Below are positions 51,817 to 63,128 of a stretch of 64,000 bases of DNA, one piece after another (within the stretch, counting starts at the first letter, position 1; the number at the start of each line of letters is the position of its first letter). The position numbers and the translations under genes are program-made. Origin of the DNA: an uncultured Atopobiaceae bacterium (GTDB taxonomy: Bacteria; Actinomycetota; Coriobacteriia; Coriobacteriales; Atopobiaceae). The notes below the pieces were generated by a model, which saw nothing but the letters and a program-made list of their open reading frames with translations, ran no database searches and had not been told where the DNA came from. Location of the stretch: contig CALULO010000004.1 in assembly GCA_944321515.1 (NCBI GenBank), forward strand, positions 1-64,000, written 5' to 3'.

Positions 51817-53069
51817 CACTTGCGCCCGCCCTTGAACGGGTTCTTCGGCGCGCGCCAGCGCTCCTTCCCGAAGTGCTCCCCGGCGGCACGGGCGCCGGCG
51901 CCCTTCTCGCCGTGGGCGGAGCCCCTCTCGCCGGCCGGGGCGTCCTTCTCGCCGGAGGGGGCGTCCGCGACGGCGGCCGCGTCGTCGAGGGAGCGCTCGG
52001 CCACGATGCCGGCGATGTCGAGAAGCTGCTTCTTGGTGAGGTCGCGCGGGACCTCGACCTGCACCACCGCGACGAGGTTGCCGCGCGCGATCATGCCCAT
52101 GCGCGGCATGCCACGGCGCTCCACCACAACCTGCTGGCCGAACTGGCAGCCGGCCGGGACCTCAACGGTGACGCGCTCCCCCTCCATGATGCCGTCGATG
52201 GTGACCGTGGTCCCGAGGATGGCCTGCAGCGCGTCCACCTGGACGGTGCAGTAGAGGTCGTCGCCCCGGCGCTCGAAGCGATCGCTGTCGGCCACCTCGA
52301 CGCTCACGATGAGGCTGCCGCAGGCGTCCCCGCGCAGGCCGGCCTCGCCCTTGCCCTCCACCGTGATCGTCTGGCCGGAGTGGACGCCGGCGGGCACCTG
52401 CACCTCGACCTTCTCGCGCGAGGGGGCTCGGCCCTGGCCCTCGCAGGTCTCGCAGGGGTGGTCGATGACCTGGCCCTGGCCCTGGCAGGCCGGGCAGGTG
52501 GTCTGGGTCTGCATCTGCCCGAAGATCGTGCGCTGCACCTCCACGACGCGGCCCGTGCCGTGGCAGCGGTCGCAGGTGTGCATGTGGCCGCCCTCGGCCG
52601 CGCCCGAGCCACCGCAGTCCTCGCAGGGGGCGAGGCGCGTGTAGGCCACGGTCTTGGTGCAGCCGCTCGCCGCCTCCTCGAGCGTGATGGTGAGGCGGAT
52701 GCCCATGTCGCGCCCGCGGGTGCGCTGTGCGGCGCCGCCGCGACCGGCCCCGCCGCCGAAGAAGGAGTCGAAGATGTCGCCGAAGCCGAACCCGCCCCCG
52801 CCGAAGATGTCGGAGACGTCGACGTAGTCGGAGCCGAAGCCCGTCGGGCCGTTCGGGTCGCCGTAGCGGTCGTAGTTGGCGCGCTTCTGGTCGTCGGAGA
52901 GCACCGTGTAGGCCTCGTTGACCTCCTTGAACCTCTCCTCGGCGTCAGGCGCGTCGGAGACGTCCGGGTGGAGCTTTCGCGCCTTCTTCAGGAATGCGCG
53001 CTTGATGGTCTTTGCGTCGGCGTCACGAGGCACCTCGAGCACCTCGTAGTAGTCCTTCTTTGGTTCCAC
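51816..53069 (-). CDS. dnaJ: Chaperone DnaJ (canonical)
   Basis: A 417-aa protein has a J domain with HPD ([32 protein letters not shown]), a Gly/Phe region ([21 protein letters not shown]), and four zinc repeats [24 protein letters not shown] and CETCEGQG. Both C-terminal substrate domains follow, then an unusual ~45-residue hydrophilic tail ([17 protein letters not shown]) in place of a short end. It is the DnaK co-chaperone. I chose the GTG at 53069; in-frame codons upstream are not conserved. dnaK, grpE and hrcA are not in the window. Confidence 0.93.
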   Translation of the reverse strand: MEPKKDYYEVLEVPRDADAKTIKRAFLKKARKLHPDVSDAPDAEERFKEVNEAYTVLSDDQKRANYDRYGDPNGPTGFGSDYVDVSDIFGGGGFGFGDIFDSFFGGGAGRGGAAQRTRGRDMGIRLTITLEEAASGCTKTVAYTRLAPCEDCGGSGAAEGGHMHTCDRCHGTGRVVEVQRTIFGQMQTQTTCPACQGQGQVIDHPCETCEGQGRAPSREKVEVQVPAGVHSGQTITVEGKGEAGLRGDACGSLIVSVEVADSDRFERRGDDLYCTVQVDALQAILGTTVTIDGIMEGERVTVEVPAGCQFGQQVVVERRGMPRMGMIARGNLVAVVQVEVPRDLTKKQLLDIAGIVAERSLDDAAAVADAPSGEKDAPAGERGSAHGEKGAGARAAGEHFGKERWRAPKNPFKGGRK

Positions 53070-53183
53070 GTTCCCAATCTCCCCAGACACACGTTGTTGT
53101 ACTTCCACAGGGCCCGCCGGCCCCGTCCCGGGCATCTCGCCCCCTCAGACGAGGCTTCAGAAACCTTGACGCGCCCGCCCCGC

Positions 53184-53211
53184 AAAAAGCGCGCGGAACG
53201 ATCCCGCGCGC
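53184..53211 (-). terminator. Intrinsic terminator after the membrane DnaJ gene
   Basis: On minus, stem GCGCGCGG / CCGCGCGC with an internal loop runs into TTTTT (53184-53188), 27 bp after the stop at 53238. The remaining ~115 bp up to the dnaJ start hold its presumed promoter, which I could not define. Confidence 0.85.
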
Positions 53212-53237
53212 AGGTTGCCGGACGGCCGCTGGCTGCG

Positions 53238-54341
53238 CTAGAAGTAGCGGTAGCCCATATACCCTCTCATACCCAGTCCCGTGGTGCACGAGAACAGCAT
53301 CACGAAGAGGACGGCGATCATAAGGCCGTTTGAAGCCCCGTTCGCCAGGGCCACGCCGGCGTTTCTCCACCAGCGCCGGCTCCAACGCACGCCGTCGCGC
53401 ACCACGAGGTAGGCGCCCAGCACCACTGGCACCACCACGATCAGCGCGAGGGAGGCCAGCGTCTGCGTGATGAGCCCCAGCACCAGGAAGGGCAGGGCGA
53501 ATCCGATGAAGTTGAAGCCGTTGGCCTGCAGACGGGTGAGGCGCTCCTCGGGCACGCAGATGCGGCACACGAAGTCTCCCGGCGTGGACCCGTTGGTGCC
53601 GGCGTTGCCCATGCCAGCCACGCGCACCACGTCGCCGTCGTGGCTGCCGGCCGGGACCTCGACCACGACCTCGCTGGCCGTGAGCGTACGACCGGAGCCG
53701 CCGCAGGCCCGGCAGGGGTCGGCCACCACCTTGCCGGTGCCCTCGCACTCCGGGCAGGTCATCGCCATGACGCCGAAGAGGCCGGTGTCCACGGTGATGT
53801 GGCCGCGGCCGCCGCAGGTCGGGCAGGTCTCGGCGTGCTCGGAGACCACCGAGCCCGAGCCGTGACAGACGTCGCAGGGGGCGTAGCGCTGGTAGGTGAC
53901 GCCGCGGCGCGCACCCGCGGCGGCCGTCTGGGCGTCCATGGTGAGCTCGTAGACCACGTCGGCGCCGGCGCGCGGGTTGTAGGCGCGCGACTGGCGGCGC
54001 CGGGCGGTGCCGCCGAAGCCGGAACCGAAGGGGCCCCAGCCGAAGGGGCTCCCCCCGCCGAAGGGGTCGGCGTAGCCGCCCTGCGGGTTGGTCGGCGCGC
54101 CGTAGCCGCCGAAGGGCGAGCCGGAGCGCATGGCGTCGTAGCGCTTGCGCTTGTCGGCGTCGGAGAGCACGGCGTAGGCCTCGGAGACCTCCTTGAACCT
54201 CTCCTCGGCGTCCGGCGCCTTGTTGACGTCAGGGTGCAGCTTGCGCGCCTTGGCCTGGAACGCCTTGCGAATCTCGTCCGCGGAGGCGTCCTCCTTCACG
54301 CCGAGTATCGCGTAGTAGTCCTTGTCGTTCATCGATGCCAT
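53238..54341 (-). CDS. Membrane-anchored DnaJ-like protein
   Basis: A 367-aa paralogue of DnaJ. It has the J domain with HPD ([21 protein letters not shown] ... [36 protein letters not shown]), a Gly-rich region, and four zinc repeats ([32 protein letters not shown]). One partial C-terminal domain follows ([21 protein letters not shown]). The second substrate domain and dimerisation end are replaced by two to three TM helices ([46 protein letters not shown]). It would present the J and zinc domains at the membrane. The ATG at 54341 follows GGAAGAGAG; a second ATG at 54332 is possible. Confidence 0.85.
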   Translation of the reverse strand: MASMNDKDYYAILGVKEDASADEIRKAFQAKARKLHPDVNKAPDAEERFKEVSEAYAVLSDADKRKRYDAMRSGSPFGGYGAPTNPQGGYADPFGGGSPFGWGPFGSGFGGTARRRQSRAYNPRAGADVVYELTMDAQTAAAGARRGVTYQRYAPCDVCHGSGSVVSEHAETCPTCGGRGHITVDTGLFGVMAMTCPECEGTGKVVADPCRACGGSGRTLTASEVVVEVPAGSHDGDVVRVAGMGNAGTNGSTPGDFVCRICVPEERLTRLQANGFNFIGFALPFLVLGLITQTLASLALIVVVPVVLGAYLVVRDGVRWSRRWWRNAGVALANGASNGLMIAVLFVMLFSCTTGLGMRGYMGYRYF

Positions 54342-54384
54342 CTGGCAGCTCTCTTCCGATCGGCGGCGGTGCACAGATGGATTG

Positions 54385-54390
54385 ATTATA
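54385..54390 (-). promoter_or_regulatory. -10 element of the membrane DnaJ gene
   Basis: A consensus TATAAT on minus lies 43 bp upstream of the ATG at 54341. The -35 is poor (GGTTAG-like at 17 bp spacing). No CIRCE or HAIR heat-shock operator is seen. Confidence 0.55.
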
Positions 54391-54401
54391 TCCAGGCACG
54401 G

Positions 54402-54417
54402 GCCGGGCTAACCCGGC
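54402..54417 (-). terminator. Short hairpin after dCMP deaminase
   Basis: GCCGGG (54402-54407) and CCCGGC (54412-54417) form a 6-bp stem with a 4-nt loop, 37 bp downstream of the deaminase stop. The T tract is absent and the call is weak. Confidence 0.4.
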
Positions 54418-54453
54418 GTACGACGCGTCCGCGCACTCCACAAAGCCCGGGGC

Positions 54454-54927
54454 CTACTCGGCGTCCAGCTTCACCTGCCGGTAGGAGACGCCGCAGCGGT
54501 CCAGGATGTTCTTCGAGATGAGGTTGTCCTCGGTGCCGTCGTACTTGTCGTCAAGGTAGACGACCTCGCCGACCCCGGCCTGGACGAGGGTCTTGGCGCA
54601 CTCGTGGCACGGGAAGAGCGTCACGTAGACCGTGGCCCCCGTCATGTCCTTGAGCGAGCCGCGGTAGTTGAGGATGGCGTTGGCCTCGGCGTGGATGACG
54701 TAGTTGTGCTTGTCGTAGAGCGGGTTCTCGGCGGTCCCCCAGGGGAACTCGTCGTCCTCGAGCCCGCGCGGCGTGCCGTTGTAGCCCACGGACAGGATGC
54801 GGTGGTTCGTGTCGGCTATGCAGGCTCCCACCTGCGTTTTGGGGTCCTTGCTGCGCAGGCTCGCCGCGATCGCGGCGCGCATGAAGAACTCGTCCCAGCT
54901 GATAACGTCAGTACGCTTGCCCGGCAT
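54454..54927 (-). CDS. Deoxycytidylate deaminase (ComEB-like)
   Basis: This 157-aa zinc deaminase has the motif HAEANAIL and TLFPCHECAKTLVQAGV, which provide the His and two Cys ligands and catalytic Glu. The N-terminus SWDEFFMRAAIAASLRSKDPKTQVGACIAD is typical of dCMP deaminases. It turns dCMP into dUMP for dTMP synthesis; in Bacillus the homologue is comEB of the late competence operon. Here it is away from comEA/comEC, on its own 165 bp after hemW. Confidence 0.93.
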   Translation of the reverse strand: MPGKRTDVISWDEFFMRAAIAASLRSKDPKTQVGACIADTNHRILSVGYNGTPRGLEDDEFPWGTAENPLYDKHNYVIHAEANAILNYRGSLKDMTGATVYVTLFPCHECAKTLVQAGVGEVVYLDDKYDGTEDNLISKNILDRCGVSYRQVKLDAE

Positions 54928-54970
54928 GGGCCCTCCTTCGTACGGTGTTCACGCCGCTAGCATCGCTCAA

Positions 54971-55001
54971 CCGGGGCCCGCGCGCAAGGGGCGGGCCCCG
55001 G
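54971..55001 (-). terminator. Terminator hairpin after hemW
   Basis: An 11-bp GC stem CCGGGGCCCGC (54971-54981) / GCGGGCCCCGG (54991-55001) with a 9-nt loop lies downstream of the hemW stop (55094) and is followed on minus by TTGAGCG. It has a strong stem and a weak T tract. Confidence 0.65.
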
Positions 55002-55093
55002 GACGAGTCTCAGGCGGCGCGCCGCGAGCAGAGGCCGGCAACGAGGCCCGCGGGCGGCAGGGGGCGGCGAGAAGGTCCCTCGCGCGTGCCTCC

Positions 55094-56335
55094 TCAGGCG
55101 TCGTCGGCGGCGAGGTCCCACATGAGGCCGTAGAGCTCGTTGCCGAGAAGCCACCCGCACTCGGTGGGGACGAGGCGCCCTCCAGACCAGGCGGCGAGCC
55201 CCGTGGCCACGGCCTCCCCCACCGCGGCTTCGAGACGGCCCGCAGGGACCGTCTCGCGCGCCCGGGCGAGCAGGCCGGGGCCCACCCCGCTCGTCATGCG
55301 CATGGCGAGCATGAGGTCCTCGGCGACGGCCTCCCGGTGGCTCAGGAACTCGGTCGAGAACGAGAGCGCGGCGATGCGGGGGTCGGCGGCGACCTCGGCG
55401 CGGGTCGTCTCGACCGTGAGGCGCACGCGCGCGGCGGACGAAGGGGGCTCCGGCAGGCTGGGGCAGGCCTGGGAGAGCCTCAGGTACTGCTTGAGGTTGA
55501 GCATGCTTGAGGCTCCGGTCCCAAGTCCTAGGTACGTGACGCCCGTCCAGTAGGCGATGTTGTGACGGCACTGCCTGCCTGCGGCGGCATAGCTGGCGAC
55601 CTCGTAGCGCACGAGTCCGGAACCCTCAAGCACTGCTTGAGCCTGCTTCATCCTCGACGCCTGGACGTCGCCGTCGTTCCAGGCCGGGTCCTCGTGGCGC
55701 CAGAGCTCGCCGAGCGCGGTCCCCTCCTCGATCTGCAGGGGGTAGACGCTCACGTGGCCCACGCCGAGCGAAAGCGCGCCCGCGAGCGTGGACGCCCAGG
55801 ACGCGTCGGTCTGCCCCGGCGTGGCGCACATCAGGTCTACCGAGACGTCAAGGCCGCTCGCCACCGCCGCACGGACCCGCTCCCTGGCACAGGCGGCGTC
55901 GTGCAGGCGCCCCAGCTCGGCGAGCTCCCCGTCATCGAGGCTCTGAACCCCGACGGAGAGCCGCGTTGCGCCGGCCGCGCGGGCCGCGTCCAGCACGTCG
56001 TCAGTCAGGGAGTCCGGGTTGGCCTCGCAGGTGAGCTCGGAGGGCGCCGCGAGCCGCGCGACCCTCTCTACGAGGGAGCCCAAGCGGTCGGCCCCCAGGA
56101 GCGTCGGCGTGCCGCCGCCCACGTAGGCCGTCTCGCACCCCTCAAGCAGCCCCATCCCCGCGACCTCGTCGAGCTGCGCCTCGAGCGCCCGCGAGTAGGA
56201 CCCCATGAGCGGGTCGCCCGTCGGGGTAGCCCATGAGGCGAAGTCACAGTAGGCGCACTTCCGCGCGCAGAACGGCACGTGCAGGTACAGCGCGCCGACC
56301 CCCGGGGCGGCGCCTCGCTGGCCCTCAGCAGACAT
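55094..56335 (-). CDS. hemW: HemW-type radical SAM heme chaperone
   Basis: A 413-aa radical-SAM protein. The cluster motif CxxxCxxC is read in HVPFCARKCAYCDF, followed by YVGGGTPTLL, LTCEANPDSLTDDVLDAARAAGATRLSVGVQSLDDGELAELGRLHD and VSVDLMCATPGQT. The HemN-type extra N-terminal residues are absent, so heme insertion into respiratory enzymes (HemW) fits better than coproporphyrinogen dehydrogenation. It overlaps dusB by 11 nt. lepA-dusB-hemW form an operon. Confidence 0.92.
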   Translation of the reverse strand: MSAEGQRGAAPGVGALYLHVPFCARKCAYCDFASWATPTGDPLMGSYSRALEAQLDEVAGMGLLEGCETAYVGGGTPTLLGADRLGSLVERVARLAAPSELTCEANPDSLTDDVLDAARAAGATRLSVGVQSLDDGELAELGRLHDAACARERVRAAVASGLDVSVDLMCATPGQTDASWASTLAGALSLGVGHVSVYPLQIEEGTALGELWRHEDPAWNDGDVQASRMKQAQAVLEGSGLVRYEVASYAAAGRQCRHNIAYWTGVTYLGLGTGASSMLNLKQYLRLSQACPSLPEPPSSAARVRLTVETTRAEVAADPRIAALSFSTEFLSHREAVAEDLMLAMRMTSGVGPGLLARARETVPAGRLEAAVGEAVATGLAAWSGGRLVPTECGWLLGNELYGLMWDLAADDA

Positions 56336-57382
56336 GGGCGCGGACCTCGTCGGCCACCGCGAGGAACTCCTCTGCGCTGACGCAGCCCATGGCCGCGTTC
56401 CTCCACCGGGCGGCGTCCGGCATGCCCTTGAAGTACCAGCCGGCGAGGCTGCGGGCGCGCTTGAGGTGGGCGCCCGTGGCCTCGAGCAGACGCACGTGGC
56501 AGGCGAAGGCGTCCACGCGCTGGGCGGGCGTCGGCGCAGGGGCGTCCTCCCCCGCGAGCAGGGCGCGCGCGGCCGAGAAGACCCATGGGTTGCCGTAGCT
56601 GCCCCGCGCCACCATCACGGCCGTGGCGGGCGTCTCTGAGAGCATGCGGGCGGCAGCCTCGGGCCCCTCCACGTCGCCGGAGCCGATGACCGGGACGCTC
56701 ACGGCCTCGGCCACGCGCGCCACCACCGACCAGTCCGCCTCGCCGTGGTACATCTGCGTGGCGAAGCGGCCGTGGACGGCCACCGCGGCGGCCCCAGCAT
56801 CCTCCATAGCCCGTGCGAACTCCGGAGCCACCTCGTTCCCCATGTAGCGGCCGCGACGGATCTTCACCGTCACGTCCACGCCCGGCGCGCCCGCCCGGCA
56901 CGCCCGCACGATGGCGGCGGCCTTCTCGGGGTCCTCCATGAGGGCCGAGCCCTCGCCCTTGCGCGTCACCTTGGGCACCGGGCAGGCCATGTTCACGTCG
57001 ATGAGCGCCAGGCGCTCCCCCAGCCGCTCGACTGTGCGCTCGGCGGCCTCCCGGAAGAGCTCCGGCCTGCTGCCGAAGAGCTGCACGGCGAGGTCCGGCT
57101 CGCCCTCGCCCGGCTCGGCGAGCTCCCAGCTCTTCTCGCCGTAGTGGAGCCCGGCCACGGACACCATCTCCGAGTAGGCCAGGTCCGCCCCGCCGGCGCG
57201 CGCCATCATGCGGTAGGCCGCGTCGGTCACGCCGGCCATCGGGGCCATGAGCAGCGGGTGCGCGGCGAGGCGCTCCGCGAGGGGGAGGTCCTTCTCGCCG
57301 CCGGCAAACGGGGGCACGCTCGGCTTGAGCCCGGCCGCCGGGCCGTACGCGGCCAGGACCGCGGACGGGCTCATCGGATCGC

Positions 57383-57386
<4 letters not shown>
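56325..57386 (-). CDS. dusB: tRNA-dihydrouridine synthase
   Basis: A 353-aa FMN TIM-barrel enzyme has [31 protein letters not shown], the catalytic Cys in [45 protein letters not shown] and [16 protein letters not shown]. It reduces uridine in tRNA D-loops. I chose the GTG at 57386, which overlaps the lepA stop (GTGA) and has AAGGTGG upstream; an ATG at 57374 is possible. The extended C-terminus ([26 protein letters not shown]) is the tRNA-binding helical domain. Confidence 0.93.
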
Positions 57387-59194
<1,808 letters not shown>

Positions 59195-59225
59195 AGGGAG
59201 AATGATAGCGAAGTCGGAACTGACA

Positions 59226-59234
59226 TGCTATACT
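59226..59234 (+). promoter_or_regulatory. Extended -10 promoter of rpsT
   Basis: TGCTATACT (59226-59234) is an extended -10 (TGn-TATACT), 72 bp upstream of the rpsT start, with no clear -35. The 111-bp lepA/rpsT intergenic region must also hold the lepA promoter. Confidence 0.65.
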
Positions 59235-59305
59235 TCCCGATTGTTGACCTCGCCGTGTCTCAGCACAGAGGCCTCAGACATTGTAAGAACCGAAAGGAAC
59301 TGCAC

Positions 59306-59569
59306 GTGGCTAACATCAAGTCTCAGAAGAAGCGCATCATCACCGCTGAGAAGGCGCGTCAGCGCAACCGCGCGGTCCGCTCCGAGCTCAAGACCTACGT
59401 CAAGAAGGTCCACGCCGCCGTCGAGGCCGGCGACGCCGAGGCCGCTCAGAACGCCGCCAACCAGGCCAACCGCCTGCTCGACAAGGCCGCTTCCAAGGGC
59501 ATCATCCACAAGAACCAGGCTGCCAAGCGCAAGAGCGGCGTCCAGAAGCTCGTGAACACCATCAAGTAG
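59306..59569 (+). CDS. rpsT: 30S ribosomal protein S20
   Basis: An 87-aa protein reads ANIKSQKKRIITAEKARQRNRAVRSELKT, the signature S20 start, and ends with KGIIHKNQAAKRKSGVQKLVNTIK. It binds 16S rRNA. The GTG at 59306 is preceded by GAAAGGAAC. It is transcribed opposite to its neighbours lepA and holA, as in Bacillus, and has its own promoter and terminator. An upstream in-frame ATG at 59225 lies inside the promoter. Confidence 0.96.
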   Translation: MANIKSQKKRIITAEKARQRNRAVRSELKTYVKKVHAAVEAGDAEAAQNAANQANRLLDKAASKGIIHKNQAAKRKSGVQKLVNTIK

Positions 59570-59592
59570 CTTCTGTCTCACACAAAACAGAG

Positions 59593-59629
59593 AAAGCGGA
59601 CCCGAGGTGCTGCCCGGGTCCGCTTTTTT
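59593..59629 (+). terminator. Intrinsic terminator of rpsT
   Basis: A 12-bp stem AAAGCGGACCCG / CGGGTCCGCTTT with a 10-nt loop ends in a T6 tract (59624-59629), 23 bp after the rpsT stop. Confidence 0.93.
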
Positions 59630-59684
59630 CATGCGTTGAGGGACGGCGAGAAGGACCTCCAGGCGCTCGCCTCCCGCCAGAGGC

Positions 59685-60647
59685 CTACGCGGCCCCGCAG
59701 ACCCTGGCGATGAGCCGCACCATCTCCGTGTCCGGGTCCGCCCCGTGCTTGAGGGCGCGCTCGGCCTCGGCACAGGCGCCGAGCAGGGCCTCGAGCTCCC
59801 CGTCGGCGAAGGAGCGCGCCCAGCGGACGTGGTTTCTCACCTGCCAGTCCTGCTTCTTGAGCTCCCCGGCCAGCGCGTGGGCCTGGCCGCGCGCCGCGAG
59901 CGAGCGGGCGCACACGAGCTCGCGCAGGCGACCCGTGACCAGCGAGAGCAGCCCGAGAGCCGAGCCGTCGAGGAGGCGGTAGAGCGCGAGGGCGCGATGG
60001 GTGTCGCGCTCGGAGAGACGGTCGAGGAACTCCCACGGCTTGACCTCAGCCACGCGGGCCACGTTGGCCTCGACGAAGGGGCGCGTGATGGTACCCACCC
60101 CGCCAAGAAGCGCCGCGAGCGTGGCTATCTGGGTGTCGAGCATCGTGGTGGACTCGCCGACGCGCGCCACGAGCTCGCGGGCGGCGTCCGTGGCGATGGA
60201 GACCCCATGGGACCCGGCGAGCTTCTGGACGTAGGGAGGCAGGTCGCGGCCCTTCTTTGCCGCGCACTCGATGACGGTGCGCGGTCCCACTTTGGCGACG
60301 GCCTTGTAGAGGCGCGTGGACTTGGCGAGGCTTGCCGCCACGAGCGCGAGCGTGCAGCTCTCGTTGGGGCTCGCGAGATAGCCCACGATCGCCTCAGAGA
60401 CGGTCTTGGGGAGCTTCTCGGCAGACTCTATGACCACCACGCGACGGTCGCCGCCCATAGGCAGCGTGTTGAGCGAGGCAAGCACCGAGACCGGGTCGAG
60501 GTCGGCCGAGGCGACGAGCTCCTCGAGGTTGAACGCCGCAAAGGGGCCGTCCACGCGGGCCTTGAGCCGCGCGAGCGCCTGCCTGCGCTTGAGCTCGTCG
60601 GGGCCCACGATGAGGTAGGCCGCGAGCAGCGTCGGCTTGTCCGCCAT
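59685..60647 (-). CDS. holA: DNA polymerase III subunit delta
   Basis: This 320-aa protein fits HolA: LLAAYLIVGPDELKRRQALARLKARV at the start (the VGPDxLLxxxA pattern), GGDRRVVVIESAEKLPK, a central ATPase-like fold without a functional P-loop, and the C-terminal helical collar (SALGLLSLVTGRLRELVCARSL). Delta opens the sliding clamp in the clamp loader. It follows comEC by 144 bp; that gap is GC-rich with only weak inverted repeats near 60735-60753 and no gene. Confidence 0.92.
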   Translation of the reverse strand: MADKPTLLAAYLIVGPDELKRRQALARLKARVDGPFAAFNLEELVASADLDPVSVLASLNTLPMGGDRRVVVIESAEKLPKTVSEAIVGYLASPNESCTLALVAASLAKSTRLYKAVAKVGPRTVIECAAKKGRDLPPYVQKLAGSHGVSIATDAARELVARVGESTTMLDTQIATLAALLGGVGTITRPFVEANVARVAEVKPWEFLDRLSERDTHRALALYRLLDGSALGLLSLVTGRLRELVCARSLAARGQAHALAGELKKQDWQVRNHVRWARSFADGELEALLGACAEAERALKHGADPDTEMVRLIARVCGAA

Positions 60648-60791
60648 GTCCCCACCCTCCTGCGGCCAGGGCGGCCGCGCGTAGTCCTGCCTGCCGTGAG
60701 GGACGCACGACGGGGCGCCCCGGGCGCGCCCGACGGCTCAGGGGCTGAGCCCCTTGCGCCCGCGGGCCATGGCCGGGCCCCAGTGTAGCAC

Positions 60792-63128
60792 TCACGGCAT
60801 CCCCCTCGAACAGCTGACGACGGGGCCGCGCACGCCCGGCTCCACGCAGACGTCACCGACGTCCTTGGTGCAGAGAAACGTCGAGCCGGCCCCCTCGAGG
60901 GTCTCCACGCACTCAGGAGCGGGGTGCCCGTAGCGGTTGCCCTCCCCCGCGCTCGCCACGCTGACCTCCGGCGCGAGGGCCGCGGCCGAGGCGGCGTCGA
61001 CGGAGGGTGCCGACCCGTGATGGCCGACCTTGAGGAAGTCCACGTCGCCGACCTCGTCGCGCTCGATGGCGGCCGCCGTCTCCTCCCGCTCGGCGTCCCC
61101 GGCGAGCAGCCCCGTGAGGTGGCAGGCCCCGTCGTCGAAGGAGAGCAGCAGCTCGAGGGAGTCCTCGTTGTCTTCCCCGTCAACCGGGCCGGTCGGCGAC
61201 ACCACGGTGAGCACGAAGCGCCCGACGGAGATCTTGTCGCCGTGGGAGAGCTCGCCCACCTCGCAAGACGCGGCGTCGGGCGGGGCTACCCCCTCTGCGA
61301 CGAGCACGAGCGGCGCGCCCGTAACGGAGATAGCCCCCGCGAGCCCTCCCACGTGGTCCTCGTGCAGATGAGTCAGCACGATGGCGTCAAGATGGAAGAC
61401 ACGGGCCCTCGCAAGGGCCTCGACAACCGCGTCGCCGGGCCCCGTGTCCACCAGCACCGCGGACGACCCGTCCGTCACGAGGATTGCGTCCCCCTGGCCG
61501 ACGTCGAGCACGCGCACGCAGGCCGGGGCAAAGAGCCGCCAGCGCAGCGCCCACGCGAGGGCGCAGGTGCAGGCGACGCCGTACGCCGTGGCGAGACCGC
61601 GACGCGAGACGGCCGGCCACCAGAGCAGGAAGGCGGCGAGGAGGGCCCCGAGGGCGGCGAGCGCCGGCCCCTCCTCCACGCTCACCGCCACTGACGCCAG
61701 CGGGAGCGAGGAAAGCACCCGGGCGGACGCCACGAGCGCGGAGCCGACCGCGTCAGCCGACGCCAGCACCACCATCTGGGCGGGAGGGGCCCAGACAAGC
61801 GCCGCCGCCGCGAGGCCGAGCGCGAGGAGCGCCGAGAAGAGCGGCGCGAGGGCCACGTTCGCGAGCGGGGCGACGAGGGAGAGCTGCGAGAACGCCGAGC
61901 AGGTGACAGGTGCCGTCACGATCTGGGAGACGAGGGTGAGCGCCAGCGCGTCCTGCGCGGGCCCCGCAAGCGCCGGGAGGGCGCGGGCGAGACGTCGGCG
62001 CGGGGCGGGGGCCTCGGGGAGAAGCATGCGCACCGCGTAGCGCGCCCAGCCGCCAAAGGCACAGATGCCGCAGACGCACAGGACCGAGAGCAGGTAGCCG
62101 AGCTGCCCGGTCACCCCAGGCTCCGCGAGCGCCATCGCGAGCGCCGCGACGCTCGCCGCCGACAGAGGGTGCGAGCGCCGCCCGACGAGTGCGGAGAGCT
62201 GCGAGACGAGCGACATCGCCCACGCGCGGACCGCAGAGGGCGGGGCCCCGCAGAAGACGACGAAGGCTCCCGTCGCGACGAGCAGCAGCCCGATGCGGGC
62301 CGCCGGACGCAGCCCGGCGCGCCTGAGCGCCGCGCCCACGACCGCCGCCACGAGCACGAGATGGCCGCCCGAGACCGCCACGAGGTGGGAGACGCCACAC
62401 TTGGCGAAGAGCTCGTCGAGCCCGCGGCCGTCCATCGCCCCGGTGGAGCCGCAGACGGCGCCGGCCAGCAGCGCGCGTGCGTCTGAGGAGGGGGCGTCGA
62501 GGCTCTTGAGGACAAGGGACCGCACGGAGAGCACGGCGCCGACGAGGCCGCCCGCCGGCCGGCGCTCCAGCACGCGCACCGCGCGCACGGTGCCGGCGAG
62601 GCCCTGTGAGCGGGAGCTCGCGCCCCACTCGTCGTCCGCGCTCGGCTCGAACCTCCCGACGCAGCGGACGGTCTCCCCCGCCGGGAGCTCCTCGTCCGAG
62701 AGCAGCCAGACCGCCCCGCGCTCCTCCCCGCCGAGCAGCGCCCTCGCCCTGCCGCGCCAGCCGCTCGCCCCCTCGGCCATGTCCCCCTCGAGTGCGAACT
62801 CCCAGACGGAGACAGGGCTCGAGCCAAGGGCGTCCGCGAGGGCCGCCTGCCTTGAGAGCTCGCGCGCCGAGACCGCGCAGGAGCAGGCAAGCGCCGCTCC
62901 CAGGACCAGGGCAAGCGGGGCGACCGGCACGCGCCGCGGGTGCCAGAGCGCAAGCGCGACCGCACCGCACGTCACGGCCACGCCGAGCGAGAGGGCGAGC
63001 AGGCGCGCCGGCTCGACGCCCGTCCTCAGCGCGACGCGCATGCAGAGGAGCGTCGCCACGAGAGCCCAGAAGGCCGCCGGCAGCAGCGGGCGGTCGGGCC
63101 GCTGCCGTCGCGGGTCGCGATCAGACAC
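60792..63128 (-). CDS. comEC: DNA uptake channel protein ComEC
   Basis: A 778-aa polytopic protein. It has N-terminal TM helices, an extracellular OB-like region (~90-190), and the Competence domain with LDELFAKCGVSHLVAVSGGHLVLVAAVVGAAL, followed by several more TM helices. The C-terminal metallo-beta-lactamase-like domain has VLDVGQGDAILV, VLTHLHEDHVGGLAG and KVGHHGSA. It forms the channel for single-stranded DNA entry, and the lactamase-like domain may be the nuclease for the second strand. It overlaps comEA by 8 nt. Confidence 0.95.
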   Translation of the reverse strand: MSDRDPRRQRPDRPLLPAAFWALVATLLCMRVALRTGVEPARLLALSLGVAVTCGAVALALWHPRRVPVAPLALVLGAALACSCAVSARELSRQAALADALGSSPVSVWEFALEGDMAEGASGWRGRARALLGGEERGAVWLLSDEELPAGETVRCVGRFEPSADDEWGASSRSQGLAGTVRAVRVLERRPAGGLVGAVLSVRSLVLKSLDAPSSDARALLAGAVCGSTGAMDGRGLDELFAKCGVSHLVAVSGGHLVLVAAVVGAALRRAGLRPAARIGLLLVATGAFVVFCGAPPSAVRAWAMSLVSQLSALVGRRSHPLSAASVAALAMALAEPGVTGQLGYLLSVLCVCGICAFGGWARYAVRMLLPEAPAPRRRLARALPALAGPAQDALALTLVSQIVTAPVTCSAFSQLSLVAPLANVALAPLFSALLALGLAAAALVWAPPAQMVVLASADAVGSALVASARVLSSLPLASVAVSVEEGPALAALGALLAAFLLWWPAVSRRGLATAYGVACTCALAWALRWRLFAPACVRVLDVGQGDAILVTDGSSAVLVDTGPGDAVVEALARARVFHLDAIVLTHLHEDHVGGLAGAISVTGAPLVLVAEGVAPPDAASCEVGELSHGDKISVGRFVLTVVSPTGPVDGEDNEDSLELLLSFDDGACHLTGLLAGDAEREETAAAIERDEVGDVDFLKVGHHGSAPSVDAASAAALAPEVSVASAGEGNRYGHPAPECVETLEGAGSTFLCTKDVGDVCVEPGVRGPVVSCSRGMP

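Noticed and set aside
60785-60800. TAGCACTC near the comEC stop as a CIRCE heat-shock half-site.
   Set aside because: The inverted second half (GAGTGCTAA) is missing and the position is at a gene end, not a promoter.
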